In this document: positions 1 through 8,210 of the stretch, one piece after another
Layout: each line of letters opens with the position of its first letter
Numbering within the stretch: position 1 is the stretch's first letter
Source: JANQEU01 sp965601455
Lineage (GTDB): Bacteria > Bacteroidota > Bacteroidia > Cytophagales > Cyclobacteriaceae
Direction: 5' to 3'
Length of the DNA: 64,000 bases
NCBI GenBank assembly: GCA_965601455.1
Contig: OZ271831.1
Span: forward strand, 4,650,001 to 4,714,000
Program-made: the position numbers and the translations under genes
The notes under the pieces: model-generated
What the model was told of the DNA's origin: nothing
Databases searched by the model: none
The model's input: the letters and a program-made list of their open reading frames with translations, nothing else

Positions 1-845
1 TCCTTCTCAGCAACCTTTTTTGCAACAGCTATGGCTTCCATAAAACTTATCAAAGAGATGGTAAGCGCAATAGGTATTAAAGAATAAATAGTGGACCATT
101 CCAGTAGATGAAATTGAAAATGTGGTAAACCTGCAGGTACTGTTCCAACAATTGAAACACCGGCATTTTCCAAATCAAATAGCCATACAGTACAAGTAGT
201 TAAAATCACGGCAACCAATGCTGCAGGTATTGTGGGTTTCCATTTCTTAAGTAGTAACATTAGTACTATGGCTGAAGCTCCTATAATCAATGTGAGCGAA
301 TGGATGTTTTCGGATTGTTGAATGATTCTCCATAAAACAAGGTGAACCTGTTGACTTCCTTCAATCTCCACACCTAGTATATGTTTGAACTGACTTAAGC
401 CTATAATAATCGCAGCGGCTGAAGTAAATCCATTTATCAAGGGTTGGGAAAGAAAATTAACCAGGAATCCAAGCTTAAGAATTCCCATTAAAAACTGCAT
501 GAATCCAACCATAATTGCCAAAAGAATAGCTAATTCCAGGTAATAGTCAGACCCCTGCTGTGCCATGATCCCAATTCCTGAAGCCACAAGCAAGGAGTCC
601 ATTGCTACGGGACCAACCGAAAGGTGTCTGGATGTGCCAAAGAAAGGATAAAGTAGTAAAGGAACCATTGCTGCATATAAACCAGCAAGAGGAGGAAGAC
701 CCGCTAGTAGAGCATAAGCCATTCCCTGAGGAATCAGCATGGTGCCAACTGTGATACCGGCAATTACATCTTTAGATATATACTCTAATTTGTAAGATGG
801 TAGCCAACCTAGGATTGGTAATATGTGAGAATATCTGTTCCTAAT
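1..845 (-). CDS. SulP-family anion permease (partial, runs off left edge)
   Basis: A SulP inorganic anion transporter of the inner membrane, probably for sulfate or a similar oxyanion. About 280 N-terminal codons are visible; the C-terminal core and any STAS domain lie outside the window. It carries the family's opening helices (AGITVGTMLIPQGMAY, then GTSRHLSVGPVAM) and aligns along its whole visible length with the second SulP gene at 5432-7153. The frame is open from a TGA at 873-875, but no ATG, GTG or TTG occurs before the ATG at 738-740, which would cut off half of the first helix. Homology to the paralogue reaches about 30 codons further upstream. I therefore place the start at an ATT (843-845) that overlaps the TAG stop of the upstream molybdoenzyme gene. 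CTG at 861-863 is an alternative. Family certain, start uncertain. Confidence 0.88.
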   Translation of the reverse strand, partial: MRNRYSHILPILGWLPSYKLEYISKDVIAGITVGTMLIPQGMAYALLAGLPPLAGLYAAMVPLLLYPFFGTSRHLSVGPVAMDSLLVASGIGIMAQQGSDYYLELAILLAIMVGFMQFLMGILKLGFLVNFLSQPLINGFTSAAAIIIGLSQFKHILGVEIEGSQQVHLVLWRIIQQSENIHSLTLIIGASAIVLMLLLKKWKPTIPAALVAVILTTCTVWLFDLENAGVSIVGTVPAGLPHFQFHLLEWSTIYSLIPIALTISLISFMEAIAVAKKVAEK

Positions 846-3696
846 CGAGATAGAATTTTTCAGATATTGGCTTCAGGACACGATTAAACCAAAGTGGTCT
901 CCTCAAGTTATCCGGACCTGGAGCTGGTCTTGTCATATCTAACCACTTTTTATATACTTCGTGAGATTTTTTGGTGTCTACAAAAACATCTCCATATCGA
1001 TCCCCCGGTCCAATATTTTCGAGACGTACTTTCTGATGCCAACAATGCATACCGCTTATGGGATCTGGATGGACAGGAAAAGTAATGTTTTGATGCACAC
1101 CCCCATCGCTCCAAAAAATCCTTTTGGAATCGTTATCATCACTATCGAAGGGTCGTACACCTTGAAGTACACGCATTTTCCAGCCGTTATCGGATTGATC
1201 AATTGATACCGTATTTGTAGCCCAACGATTACCCTCCTTATCATGCGGTCTTCTCCACCGGCCAAGGTGATGAGAGCAGGCAATTACACCTGGTTTCATT
1301 CCTTCTGTAACCCAAATTCGATCTACGAAGTAACCTATCTCCGTATTCACTTTAATGAGGTCACCATCCGAGAGGCTGAATTTCTCTGCATCAGTAGGGT
1401 GCATCCAAACCGGGTTTCGATTGGCTATTTCTGTCAACCATTTTGCATTTCCACTTCTACTGTGAATCAAAACTGGTAACCTGAAAGTGGGAACCAGTGG
1501 ATAGTCTCCTTTAGATCTATCCATTTCGTCTTCGTGAATATGACTCTTGATGTAAGTCGGTATATCATATTCCGGCCACTTCCAATCCACCATTGTTTGT
1601 GAATAGAATTCTTGTTTCCTGGAAGGTGTGGGGAATCCGACGACAGCCTTCCCATTTACTTTCAAGCCTATATTTTTACCTTCTTTCGATATTATTCCTG
1701 TTTTCGAATCTGTTTTGGATCCCTTAAGGTCTTCTTCAGATAAAGGATTTAGATTTTTATGGTACGAGGTCTTCTCTACCTCAAAGGCACCATACTTACG
1801 CATGTAATCCAACGGTGAAAGCCCTTCTTTCTGAGCGGCTTCTGGCAATCCTTTGGTGTGTTCGAAGATATATTGATAGTATTCATCAATTGTAATCTTT
1901 TCACCCTGTCGGTAAGGGGACTCAAAGTGTTTTCTAACTCCCAGGGATCCATCCGGATCAATTCTCCAGGATAACTCAATCCAAAATTCATCTTCTTCCC
2001 AAACCTCCCCGGGATTCACCTCATAAGTAAACTCGAAAGGTCTTCCTTCCCTGCGAGCGTATTCCCGAAGGACAGGTTGGCGGAAAGCAATCCACATTCC
2101 GCTGTGGGTCTCATAGCTGTTGATATCGTGACGCTCGGAGGCGTGTCCCATTGGCAGTACATAGTCGGCAAAATATGCAGTCTCGTTCCATGTTGGGGTT
2201 AGAGCAGCGTGTAATCCCACCATTTCAGGATCAGATAAAGCCTCGATCCAGGAAAAACCATCAGGGTAAGTCCACACCGGATTGAACACCCTTGTAAAGT
2301 ATACAGACATCTTTCCCCTTTTCTCCTTTAGAAAGTGTGGTAAAAGTTGGCTTAGCTCGTGAAAGGCAAGTGGGTATTCTGTGGGGTAATGCAGTTCATT
2401 CCAGAACTTGTGTGCGGGAGGAACATCAAAAAACTTTGGCTTGAATTTATTCCAGGCACTCGGAGAGGTGCCACCTACAGTTCCAACGGAACCGGTAAGT
2501 ACACTTAAAAATTGAAGTGCCCGTGCTACTGCCCATCCACCGAGATTCCCGCTTCCTGCACTTCGCCAGTTGTGACAAGCAAACCTTGAGCCTGCCATAC
2601 CAATCTCCTTGGCAACTTCAACTATTGTTTCAGCTTTAATTCCACTTTCAGCTTCGGCGAATTCTGGTGTATACTCTTGATATTCATCAATTACCTTGCT
2701 AATAAATACCTCAAAATCGCATTTTTCAGAGGGGTGTCTGGCTTGCATATATTCCTGCCAGTTTACCCAATCGTGCATATACTCCTTATTGTAAAGATTT
2801 TCCTTCAAAATTATTCTTGCCATAGCCAAAAGAGCTGCGGCTTCCGTGCCAGGATAAGAAGGCATCCAGTAATTTGACATACTGGCGGTATTAGATAACC
2901 GTGGATCCATAACAGCAAGCTTCGCTCCTTTCATCATCCCTTCCATAATACGCTGCGCGTGAGGATTGAAATAGTGTCCTGATTCCAGGTGAGCACTTAC
3001 CAGTAATATAAATTTTGAATTTGCATGGTCCGGGGAAGGTCGATCATAACCTTGCCAGATGTTGTAACCAAATCGTGCACCTGATGAGCATATATTCGTG
3101 TGGCTATTGTGGCCATCCACCCCCCATGCACCCAGAACTCTATTCATGTATCCTTCATGACCGGGTCTACCAACATGGTAGGCTATTTCATTGTTTCTCC
3201 CCTCCTTCAATGCTTCACGTAACTTTCCGGCAATGTCATCCAGAACTTCATCCCAAGAAACGCGTTCCCAATCTCCCGACCCTCTTTCACCTTTTCTTTT
3301 AAGAGGATAAAGGATTCTATCGGGGTCAGTAATCTGATTAACTGTAGCCGGACCTTTGGCGCAATTCCGACCTCTACTGCCCGGATGATAGGGATTTCCT
3401 TCGAATTTGCGAACGGTACCTAAGGTCTTGTCTATATAGGCAAGTAAACCACATGCAGATTCACAATTGAAGCATGTAGTCGGCACAATGCTGTAGTCCT
3501 TCTTCTCCTTCCGAGCCCACCCCTTTGCTTCATACTCGGTCCAATGATCCCACTTTTCAGGCGGGGGATAGCTGGTTAATTTACCAGGTTCGGTCAGTGT
3601 AGGTACTGGGTTAGATTCTTCCTGATGAAGAGCGGGGATGATGCGCAGACTTTCTGCTATCTTTTCAACTAATGTAGGTTTATGCTGATAGGACAT
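841..3696 (-). CDS. Molybdopterin oxidoreductase, SoeA-like (PsrA/PhsA family) catalytic subunit
   Basis: Large catalytic subunit (951 aa) of a complex iron-sulfur molybdoenzyme. An N-terminal [4Fe-4S] site is formed by C75, C78, C82 and C112, followed by the molybdopterin domains. C203 in the motif NICSSGARFG is the likely molybdenum ligand, as in the Psr/Phs branch. The C-terminal third holds the molydopterin-dinucleotide binding domain (near HPTDAEKFSLSDGDLI). The N-terminus has no twin-arginine or other signal, so the enzyme should work in the cytoplasm. That fits SoeA, the cytoplasmic sulfite dehydrogenase subunit of similar length, better than the exported polysulfide, thiosulfate or tetrathionate reductases. 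It lies 11 bases after the ferredoxin-NrfD fusion and between two SulP genes, which also suggests sulfite-to-sulfate chemistry. Family certain, substrate inferred. Confidence 0.9.
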   Translation of the reverse strand: MSYQHKPTLVEKIAESLRIIPALHQEESNPVPTLTEPGKLTSYPPPEKWDHWTEYEAKGWARKEKKDYSIVPTTCFNCESACGLLAYIDKTLGTVRKFEGNPYHPGSRGRNCAKGPATVNQITDPDRILYPLKRKGERGSGDWERVSWDEVLDDIAGKLREALKEGRNNEIAYHVGRPGHEGYMNRVLGAWGVDGHNSHTNICSSGARFGYNIWQGYDRPSPDHANSKFILLVSAHLESGHYFNPHAQRIMEGMMKGAKLAVMDPRLSNTASMSNYWMPSYPGTEAAALLAMARIILKENLYNKEYMHDWVNWQEYMQARHPSEKCDFEVFISKVIDEYQEYTPEFAEAESGIKAETIVEVAKEIGMAGSRFACHNWRSAGSGNLGGWAVARALQFLSVLTGSVGTVGGTSPSAWNKFKPKFFDVPPAHKFWNELHYPTEYPLAFHELSQLLPHFLKEKRGKMSVYFTRVFNPVWTYPDGFSWIEALSDPEMVGLHAALTPTWNETAYFADYVLPMGHASERHDINSYETHSGMWIAFRQPVLREYARREGRPFEFTYEVNPGEVWEEDEFWIELSWRIDPDGSLGVRKHFESPYRQGEKITIDEYYQYIFEHTKGLPEAAQKEGLSPLDYMRKYGAFEVEKTSYHKNLNPLSEEDLKGSKTDSKTGIISKEGKNIGLKVNGKAVVGFPTPSRKQEFYSQTMVDWKWPEYDIPTYIKSHIHEDEMDRSKGDYPLVPTFRLPVLIHSRSGNAKWLTEIANRNPVWMHPTDAEKFSLSDGDLIKVNTEIGYFVDRIWVTEGMKPGVIACSHHLGRWRRPHDKEGNRWATNTVSIDQSDNGWKMRVLQGVRPFDSDDNDSKRIFWSDGGVHQNITFPVHPDPISGMHCWHQKVRLENIGPGDRYGDVFVDTKKSHEVYKKWLDMTRPAPGPDNLRRPLWFNRVLKPISEKFYLD

Positions 3697-3707
3697 GGCT
3701 CAGTTAA

Positions 3708-5342
3708 TTAAGTTAACGGAATGCGTTGAGGGGCTTCAACCCAGATCTTTTCTGTTAGATAGATGCCGGTCAAAGTAAACAACCCGATGACTGGTAAAAC
3801 CACATCTGCTTCAACAAAGAGTAGAACAAGTGGTAGAACATTGGTTAACAACATGACACCAATCCAGAACAAACTTGCGTACCTTCCATTTATGATCATT
3901 TTGACGGTTCGTTTGGCATCTGTAGTCGGATGAGAAATGGAAACCTCTACGATCATTACCAGTATATTAATTACTATTCCTCCAATGAGAATATTTCGAG
4001 CTAGACTGATCCATGATGGGTCCAGCGTTAAAACCAAAGAAGCTAAAAGAATCACTGAAGCACCCGCCATTAAACTATGAATGAACATATGTAGCACCAG
4101 AGCCGGACTCTGCCAAAAGTCCCTACCCTTTGCCTGTGCGAATAGGAATGCAGTATACACAGCCACCATCAATCCGGAAGGTATTCCTAACCAAAAACCG
4201 ATAGATTCCACAAGAGGCATATTTAGATACTTACCGGCTATCCACAGAGTAACCATCCCACCGAATACAGTAATGGAATAACCTCCTTTGACCAACCAAC
4301 TTCCCCAATGTGGACGAAGAAGGACATAGTGAAATCGATCGGGTCGGTCAAGGTCTTTGATCAATAACAGTCCTGTTAATGCGAGGAAGACCAGCGACAC
4401 TCCACCAATAGTATAAACCAAAGAATCAGGGGCTTGCTTGCTTAACAACACACCTACTGCAAAAGCTAGAAAGGCACCAGCCGAAATAGCCTTTGTTAGT
4501 ACATAGGCATATACTTCCCAGCCCCAAAGAATACCTTTGTCAGGCGTGTCATAAACTCTTCGTGTATTAACGGAATTCATCAATTCCTCAACCTGTGTTT
4601 TCCTCCTTTCATTGGGTTCACCACCATAGGTAACTTCATTGGATGAAAGTTTTTGCCCGTTCAGGTCCTGAATCATTTCAATAAGGTCCTTGCCTTCCGT
4701 TAGCTTCTCCGCATATTTTGCATAATGACCTACTCCTGTTGATTGCGAACCCCATATGTAAGTGTTGGACCTTTCGGTGACCGAAGGATTCAAGGACGCT
4801 TCATCACCATCTATATAAAAAACATTTGGCGCTGTACCTTTCTCCGGCTTCCTAGTTTTGACTTGCTGCTTGGACAGTAATTCCGAAATCTCTGAATTGG
4901 GATCTTCCATATCGCCAGATATAATAGCATGCTCTGGACAAACATTTACACAGGCGGGTTCTAATCCAATGTCTGTTCGATGTGCGCAATAATTGCATTT
5001 CGCAGCCGTATTAGTTTCAGGATCGATATAAAGTGCATCGTATGGACATGCCTGCATGCATGATTTGCAGCCAATACAGCGATCATTATTAAAATCTACA
5101 ATACCATCCTCTCGTTTAAACAAAGCTTCAGTAGGGCAAATGCTAACACAAGGAGCGTCGGAACAGTGATTGCATCGTGTAACTGAAAAGACTCTCCGGG
5201 TATTTGGAAATTCTCCTTTCTCTGTTTGTTTCACCCACGTTCTGTTTACCCCAACCGGAACATCATGCTCTGATTTACAGGCAACAGTACAGGCATGACA
5301 TCCAATGCATTTTCGATTGTCTATAACAAATCCAAACTTCAT
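3708..5342 (-). CDS. Fused ferredoxin (SoeB/PsrB-like) and NrfD membrane anchor (SoeC/PsrC-like)
   Basis: A 544-residue fusion of two subunits that are usually separate. Residues 1-145 are a four-cluster ferredoxin with 16 cysteines (C12, C15, C18, C22; C57, C60, C65, C69; C89, C92, C95, C99; C116, C119, C131, C135). Residues about 150-270 are a hydrophilic linker. Residues about 275-535 contain eight predicted membrane helices of the NrfD/PsrC type, which exchange electrons with quinone. There is no twin-arginine signal, so the iron-sulfur domain should face the cytoplasm. The protein would carry electrons between the molybdoenzyme encoded 11 bases downstream and the quinone pool. The ATG at 5340-5342 starts directly at the ferredoxin fold (MKFGFVIDNRKC). 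Assignment firm; SoeBC-like role inferred from topology and neighbours. Confidence 0.9.
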   Translation of the reverse strand: MKFGFVIDNRKCIGCHACTVACKSEHDVPVGVNRTWVKQTEKGEFPNTRRVFSVTRCNHCSDAPCVSICPTEALFKREDGIVDFNNDRCIGCKSCMQACPYDALYIDPETNTAAKCNYCAHRTDIGLEPACVNVCPEHAIISGDMEDPNSEISELLSKQQVKTRKPEKGTAPNVFYIDGDEASLNPSVTERSNTYIWGSQSTGVGHYAKYAEKLTEGKDLIEMIQDLNGQKLSSNEVTYGGEPNERRKTQVEELMNSVNTRRVYDTPDKGILWGWEVYAYVLTKAISAGAFLAFAVGVLLSKQAPDSLVYTIGGVSLVFLALTGLLLIKDLDRPDRFHYVLLRPHWGSWLVKGGYSITVFGGMVTLWIAGKYLNMPLVESIGFWLGIPSGLMVAVYTAFLFAQAKGRDFWQSPALVLHMFIHSLMAGASVILLASLVLTLDPSWISLARNILIGGIVINILVMIVEVSISHPTTDAKRTVKMIINGRYASLFWIGVMLLTNVLPLVLLFVEADVVLPVIGLFTLTGIYLTEKIWVEAPQRIPLT

Positions 5343-5363
5343 AGATAAGAATTTGAGAAGTAA

Positions 5364-5393
5364 TATATGAACATTCTTTTATTTATTCATATA
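5364..5393. promoter_or_regulatory. Inverted repeat with arsR-operator half-sites upstream of the ferredoxin-NrfD gene
   Basis: Arms TATATGAA (5364-5371) and TTCATATA (5386-5393) are perfect inverted repeats with a 14-base spacer. The core half-site ATATGAA/TTCATAT is the same as in the palindrome over the arsR promoter (8214-8237), where the spacer is 6 bases. The site lies 22-51 bases before the start codon of the ferredoxin-NrfD gene. A second binding place for the ArsR-type regulator is a reasonable inference. The AT-rich context lowers its significance. Confidence 0.4.
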
Positions 5394-5406
5394 ACAGGTA
5401 TAGAAT

Positions 5407-5428
5407 TGGTTCATTATGCTATGAACCA
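5407..5428. repeat. Perfect hairpin-forming inverted repeat between sulP and the ferredoxin-NrfD gene
   Basis: TGGTTCAT (5407-5414) and ATGAACCA (5421-5428) form an 8-bp stem with a 6-base loop, 4 bases after the sulP stop codon. No run of T follows on the minus strand, so it does not look like an intrinsic terminator. It could be an mRNA end-protecting hairpin or a protein-binding site. Confidence 0.4.
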
Positions 5429-5431
5429 GAA

Positions 5432-7153
5432 CTAAGTTTCATCAGCCATGTTGCTCTGAAAGCGTATTCTTGGTAAGGGATGGTGAGTTTCTCCATTAAA
5501 ATTCTCCAGTGTTTCAGCCAGATTATCGAAGAAAGATTCGGGACCGAGTTTATCAACCATTTTATTTTTTGTCATAATATCTCTAACCGGACCTTTGATT
5601 CCAGAAAAAACCAACTTGATTTCCATTCGATTCAAGTCATCAATTAAATCACTCAGCATATGTATGGCACTGGAGTCCAGTGCATTAATTGCCTCAGCAT
5701 TAATTATTATTAGATTCACATTTCCGCGATCCATTATTGCATCGTCGATACTCTTACGAAATACATTGGCATTCGCAAAGAAGAGTTGTGCATCAAAACG
5801 AAAAATAAGAACTCCCTCGACCTCAATAGCCTCGGGGAATCGCTTCATATTCCGAAAGGTATCTGTACCTGGTATTCTTCCCAGAATCGCTGTATGAGGG
5901 TAGGCACTTTTGAACACAATCACCGCCAAAGAAAGTAACACTCCAATGGCGATACCTTCTTCAATTCCTGCCACAAGAGTTGACATGAAAGTGACCATCA
6001 ACATGACAAAGTCTTTGCGGTCATTTTTCCAAAGGTGAATTGCTTCTTTGAAATCGATTAATCCAAATACAGCGACCATAATAACAGCCGCGAGCATGGC
6101 TTTGGGTAGGTAATAGAAAAGTGGAGTCAGGAATAATAATGTCAAAACAATAAGCACAGCACTGATGATTGCGGCTAATCCAGTATTCGCCCCTGCCTGA
6201 TCATTTACGGCCGTCCTAGAAAATCCACCGGTTACTGGAAAGGATCGGAAGAATGCACCTCCGATATTGGCCATACCCAGACCGATCAATTCCTGATTGG
6301 CATCCAACTTGTAATCCTTGTGCTTCGCCTGAATAGCCTTGGCTACAGCAATCGATTCCATAAATCCTACAAGGGAGATTGTAAGTGCAGTTGGTAGCAG
6401 GTTCTGAATTTCTATCCATGAAAAGGTTGGTACAAAGGGAGCGGGGAATCCACTAGGTACTTCTCTGACGATTGCTACACCGGTCATATCGAGCCCAAAA
6501 TACGAAACAGCCCCAATACCAATAACTACAGCAACGAGTGGGCCAGGAATTCTTTTATTCCATCTTCTTATGAGAACGATGGATAGAATACCGACAGTTC
6601 CCAGGATGAAAGTACTCAAATGAACCATTGAAATATTGGAAAAGGCCTGGTATAGAATCGAATGGATATGATTACTACGAGCTATGTCAAGACCAAGAAG
6701 GTGTTTTAATTGGTTTAGCCCAATTATGAGAGCGGCTGCTGACGTAAACCCACTAATTACAGGGTGAGATAGGAAGTTTACCATGAACCCTAATCTGAAT
6801 AATCCCAGTAGTAATTGGATCAAGCCTACCATTAGTGCTAGTATGATCGCCAGTCTGATAAAGTCCGTACTACCAACTTCTGCAATCTGCCCTACTCCAT
6901 TTGCAATTAGAAGAGCTACCATTGCCACTGGACCAACCGCTAACTGCCTGGAAGTACCAAATATGGCGTAAAGAATGAGTGGAATAGTTGCAGCATAAAG
7001 ACCATAAATTGGTGGAAGTCCTGCGAGCATAGAATAGGCCATACCCTGCGGAATTAGCATAACGCCAACCGTTAAGCCTGCAGAAAGATCACCTGTTAAC
7101 CAACTTTTATTGTAATGAGGTAACCACTCAAATATTGGAAAGAAGTTTCTCAA
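5432..7153 (-). CDS. SulP-family anion permease with STAS domain
   Basis: Complete SulP transporter of the inner membrane, 573 aa from the chosen start. The membrane domain (about residues 10-425) opens with AGLTVGVMLIPQGMAYSM and GTSRQLAVGPVAM. The C-terminal STAS domain (about 440-555) keeps the NALDSSAIHML loop with the regulatory serine region. It probably moves sulfate or another oxyanion across the membrane next to a molybdoenzyme. The frame extends to a TTG at 7205-7207 and no ATG precedes residue MLIPQG. A TAGTTTTG promoter element at 7171-7178 lies inside that extension, so I chose the TTG at 7151-7153, just downstream of the predicted transcript start. A GTG at 7169-7171 is another option. 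It is paralogous to the partial SulP at 1-845. Confidence 0.9.
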   Translation of the reverse strand: MRNFFPIFEWLPHYNKSWLTGDLSAGLTVGVMLIPQGMAYSMLAGLPPIYGLYAATIPLILYAIFGTSRQLAVGPVAMVALLIANGVGQIAEVGSTDFIRLAIILALMVGLIQLLLGLFRLGFMVNFLSHPVISGFTSAAALIIGLNQLKHLLGLDIARSNHIHSILYQAFSNISMVHLSTFILGTVGILSIVLIRRWNKRIPGPLVAVVIGIGAVSYFGLDMTGVAIVREVPSGFPAPFVPTFSWIEIQNLLPTALTISLVGFMESIAVAKAIQAKHKDYKLDANQELIGLGMANIGGAFFRSFPVTGGFSRTAVNDQAGANTGLAAIISAVLIVLTLLFLTPLFYYLPKAMLAAVIMVAVFGLIDFKEAIHLWKNDRKDFVMLMVTFMSTLVAGIEEGIAIGVLLSLAVIVFKSAYPHTAILGRIPGTDTFRNMKRFPEAIEVEGVLIFRFDAQLFFANANVFRKSIDDAIMDRGNVNLIIINAEAINALDSSAIHMLSDLIDDLNRMEIKLVFSGIKGPVRDIMTKNKMVDKLGPESFFDNLAETLENFNGETHHPLPRIRFQSNMADET

Positions 7154-7170
7154 AGTCTCTTTGTTTGACA

Positions 7171-7178
7171 CAAAACTA
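7171..7178 (-). promoter_or_regulatory. TAnnTTTG -7 promoter element for internal sulP promoter
   Basis: TAGTTTTG on the minus strand is an exact match to the Bacteroidota -7 consensus. With the 4-base spacing seen at other promoters here, transcription would begin at 7166, 13 bases before the TTG chosen for sulP. The Crp/Fnr-like palindrome at 7201-7214 is centred 41.5 bases upstream of that point. Confidence 0.45.
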
Positions 7179-7200
7179 AGATGCTGGATCCCCCTTGAAA

Positions 7201-7214
7201 GTAACAAATGTTAC
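7201..7214. promoter_or_regulatory. Crp/Fnr-type palindrome GTAAC-N4-GTTAC
   Basis: On the minus strand GTAAC, four bases, then GTTAC form a perfect dyad with the arm and spacer lengths of an Fnr box (TTGAT-N4-ATCAA). Its centre (7207.5) is 41.5 bases from the predicted +1 at 7166, the standard class II activator position. The Crp/Fnr-type regulator encoded next door (7246-7881) is the natural candidate to bind it. Confidence 0.45.
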
Positions 7215-7245
7215 AACCGAATTTGAGCTTTATGAGGAGTTTATG

Positions 7246-7881
7246 TTATAATATTTCGATTCTATTTCTGTATTGCTCGATCTTCTCCTCTTGTTCAAGC
7301 TTTTTAAGTAGCCGGGAAATCACCACACGAGAGGAATTGAGCTCATTAGCAATTTTCTCATGCGTCTTATTAATGACATAAGATCCTGTTGCCTGCTTCT
7401 GATCAAGCAGGTATTTATACAACCTTTCATCCATCTTATGAAAAGTGACGGAATCTATGGTTCTGAGAAGCTCATTGAATCGATTTTGGTAAGAACGAAA
7501 TACATACTTTCGGAAGGACCTGTATTTTTCTGTCCACCGATCAATGTATACCATAGGCACCATCCAGAGGGTAGAGTCCATTTCCGCAATGACTTTAAAG
7601 CGACTGGGTGTACCTTCTATACAACATGTTATCGACATTGCACATGTATCACCCCCTTCCAGATAATAAAGAAACACTTCATTACCATTATCGTCCTGCT
7701 GCATGACCTTCAGGAGCCCTGACAAAACAAAGGGCATTTCGGATACACTGCCACCTGGTCCAATGACCTGACTTTCCTGTTTTACTTTTTTCAGTCTTCC
7801 AACTTCAAGAATTTCATCTACCAGAGAATCCTCAATATCCAGTTGTTTTAAAATATCGTTAACAGCGATGTCCTCAGTCAC
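7246..7881 (-). CDS. Crp/Fnr-family transcriptional regulator with cysteine-substituted effector pocket
   Basis: A 211-residue regulator with an N-terminal jelly-roll (cNMP-binding fold, about residues 15-125), a dimerisation helix and a C-terminal HTH_Crp (about 145-211, with THEKIANELNSSRVVISRLL as the DNA-reading helices). The segment that would bind the cyclic-nucleotide phosphate reads GDTCAMSITCC (C80, C86, C87), so the conserved glutamate and pocket are absent and cAMP binding is unlikely. The clustered cysteines suggest a redox or sulfur signal instead; this is inference. The gene starts 2 bases after arsR ends and lies 92 bases before the chosen sulP start, so the three form one operon with an extra internal promoter. 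Confidence 0.9.
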   Translation of the reverse strand: MTEDIAVNDILKQLDIEDSLVDEILEVGRLKKVKQESQVIGPGGSVSEMPFVLSGLLKVMQQDDNGNEVFLYYLEGGDTCAMSITCCIEGTPSRFKVIAEMDSTLWMVPMVYIDRWTEKYRSFRKYVFRSYQNRFNELLRTIDSVTFHKMDERLYKYLLDQKQATGSYVINKTHEKIANELNSSRVVISRLLKKLEQEEKIEQYRNRIEIL

Positions 7882-7883
7882 AG

Positions 7884-8207
7884 TCAGATATTTTCAAACG
7901 GAATATCGCAAGACTCAAGACAATCAATAACTTTTGTGACTTCCTTGAGTCGTAAGTAGTAATAGATCTGTCTTCCGTCTCTTTCACTTCCAAGGACACC
8001 TTTGAGTTTCATATTTGATAAATGGTGTGAAGTAAGTGATTGCTCAGTACCTCCCAGCATTTCGCAAATACTGTTTACTGATAGTTTTTCGTTTTCTCTG
8101 AGTAAACCAATAATGGCTATTCGTGTTGGATGCGCTATTGACTTTAGAATAAACGCAGCTGATTCCAGCTTCTGTGTAGTTAACGTACTGTCTCCTGTCT
8201 GAATCAT
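7884..8207 (-). CDS. ArsR/SmtB-family repressor
   Basis: Winged-helix repressor of 107 aa from the ATG at 8205-8207. The recognition region reads QSLTSHHLSNMKLKGVL, followed by the wing RDGRQIYYYL. C48 lies in the helix before the recognition helix, and C96 and C100 lie in the C-terminal dimer helix. This layout resembles persulfide-sensing BigR/SqrR proteins more than metal sensors with a CVC motif, but I infer this only from position. A TTG two codons upstream (8211-8213) overlaps the -7 element TATTTTTG, so the ATG is preferred. It heads the sulfur-related operon and has a palindromic operator over its own promoter. Confidence 0.9.
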   Translation of the reverse strand: MIQTGDSTLTTQKLESAAFILKSIAHPTRIAIIGLLRENEKLSVNSICEMLGGTEQSLTSHHLSNMKLKGVLGSERDGRQIYYYLRLKEVTKVIDCLESCDIPFENI

Positions 8208-8210
8208 AAT

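Noticed and set aside
5407..5428. 8-bp hairpin considered as a terminator for sulP
   Set aside because: No T-run follows on the minus strand. Listed only as an inverted repeat.
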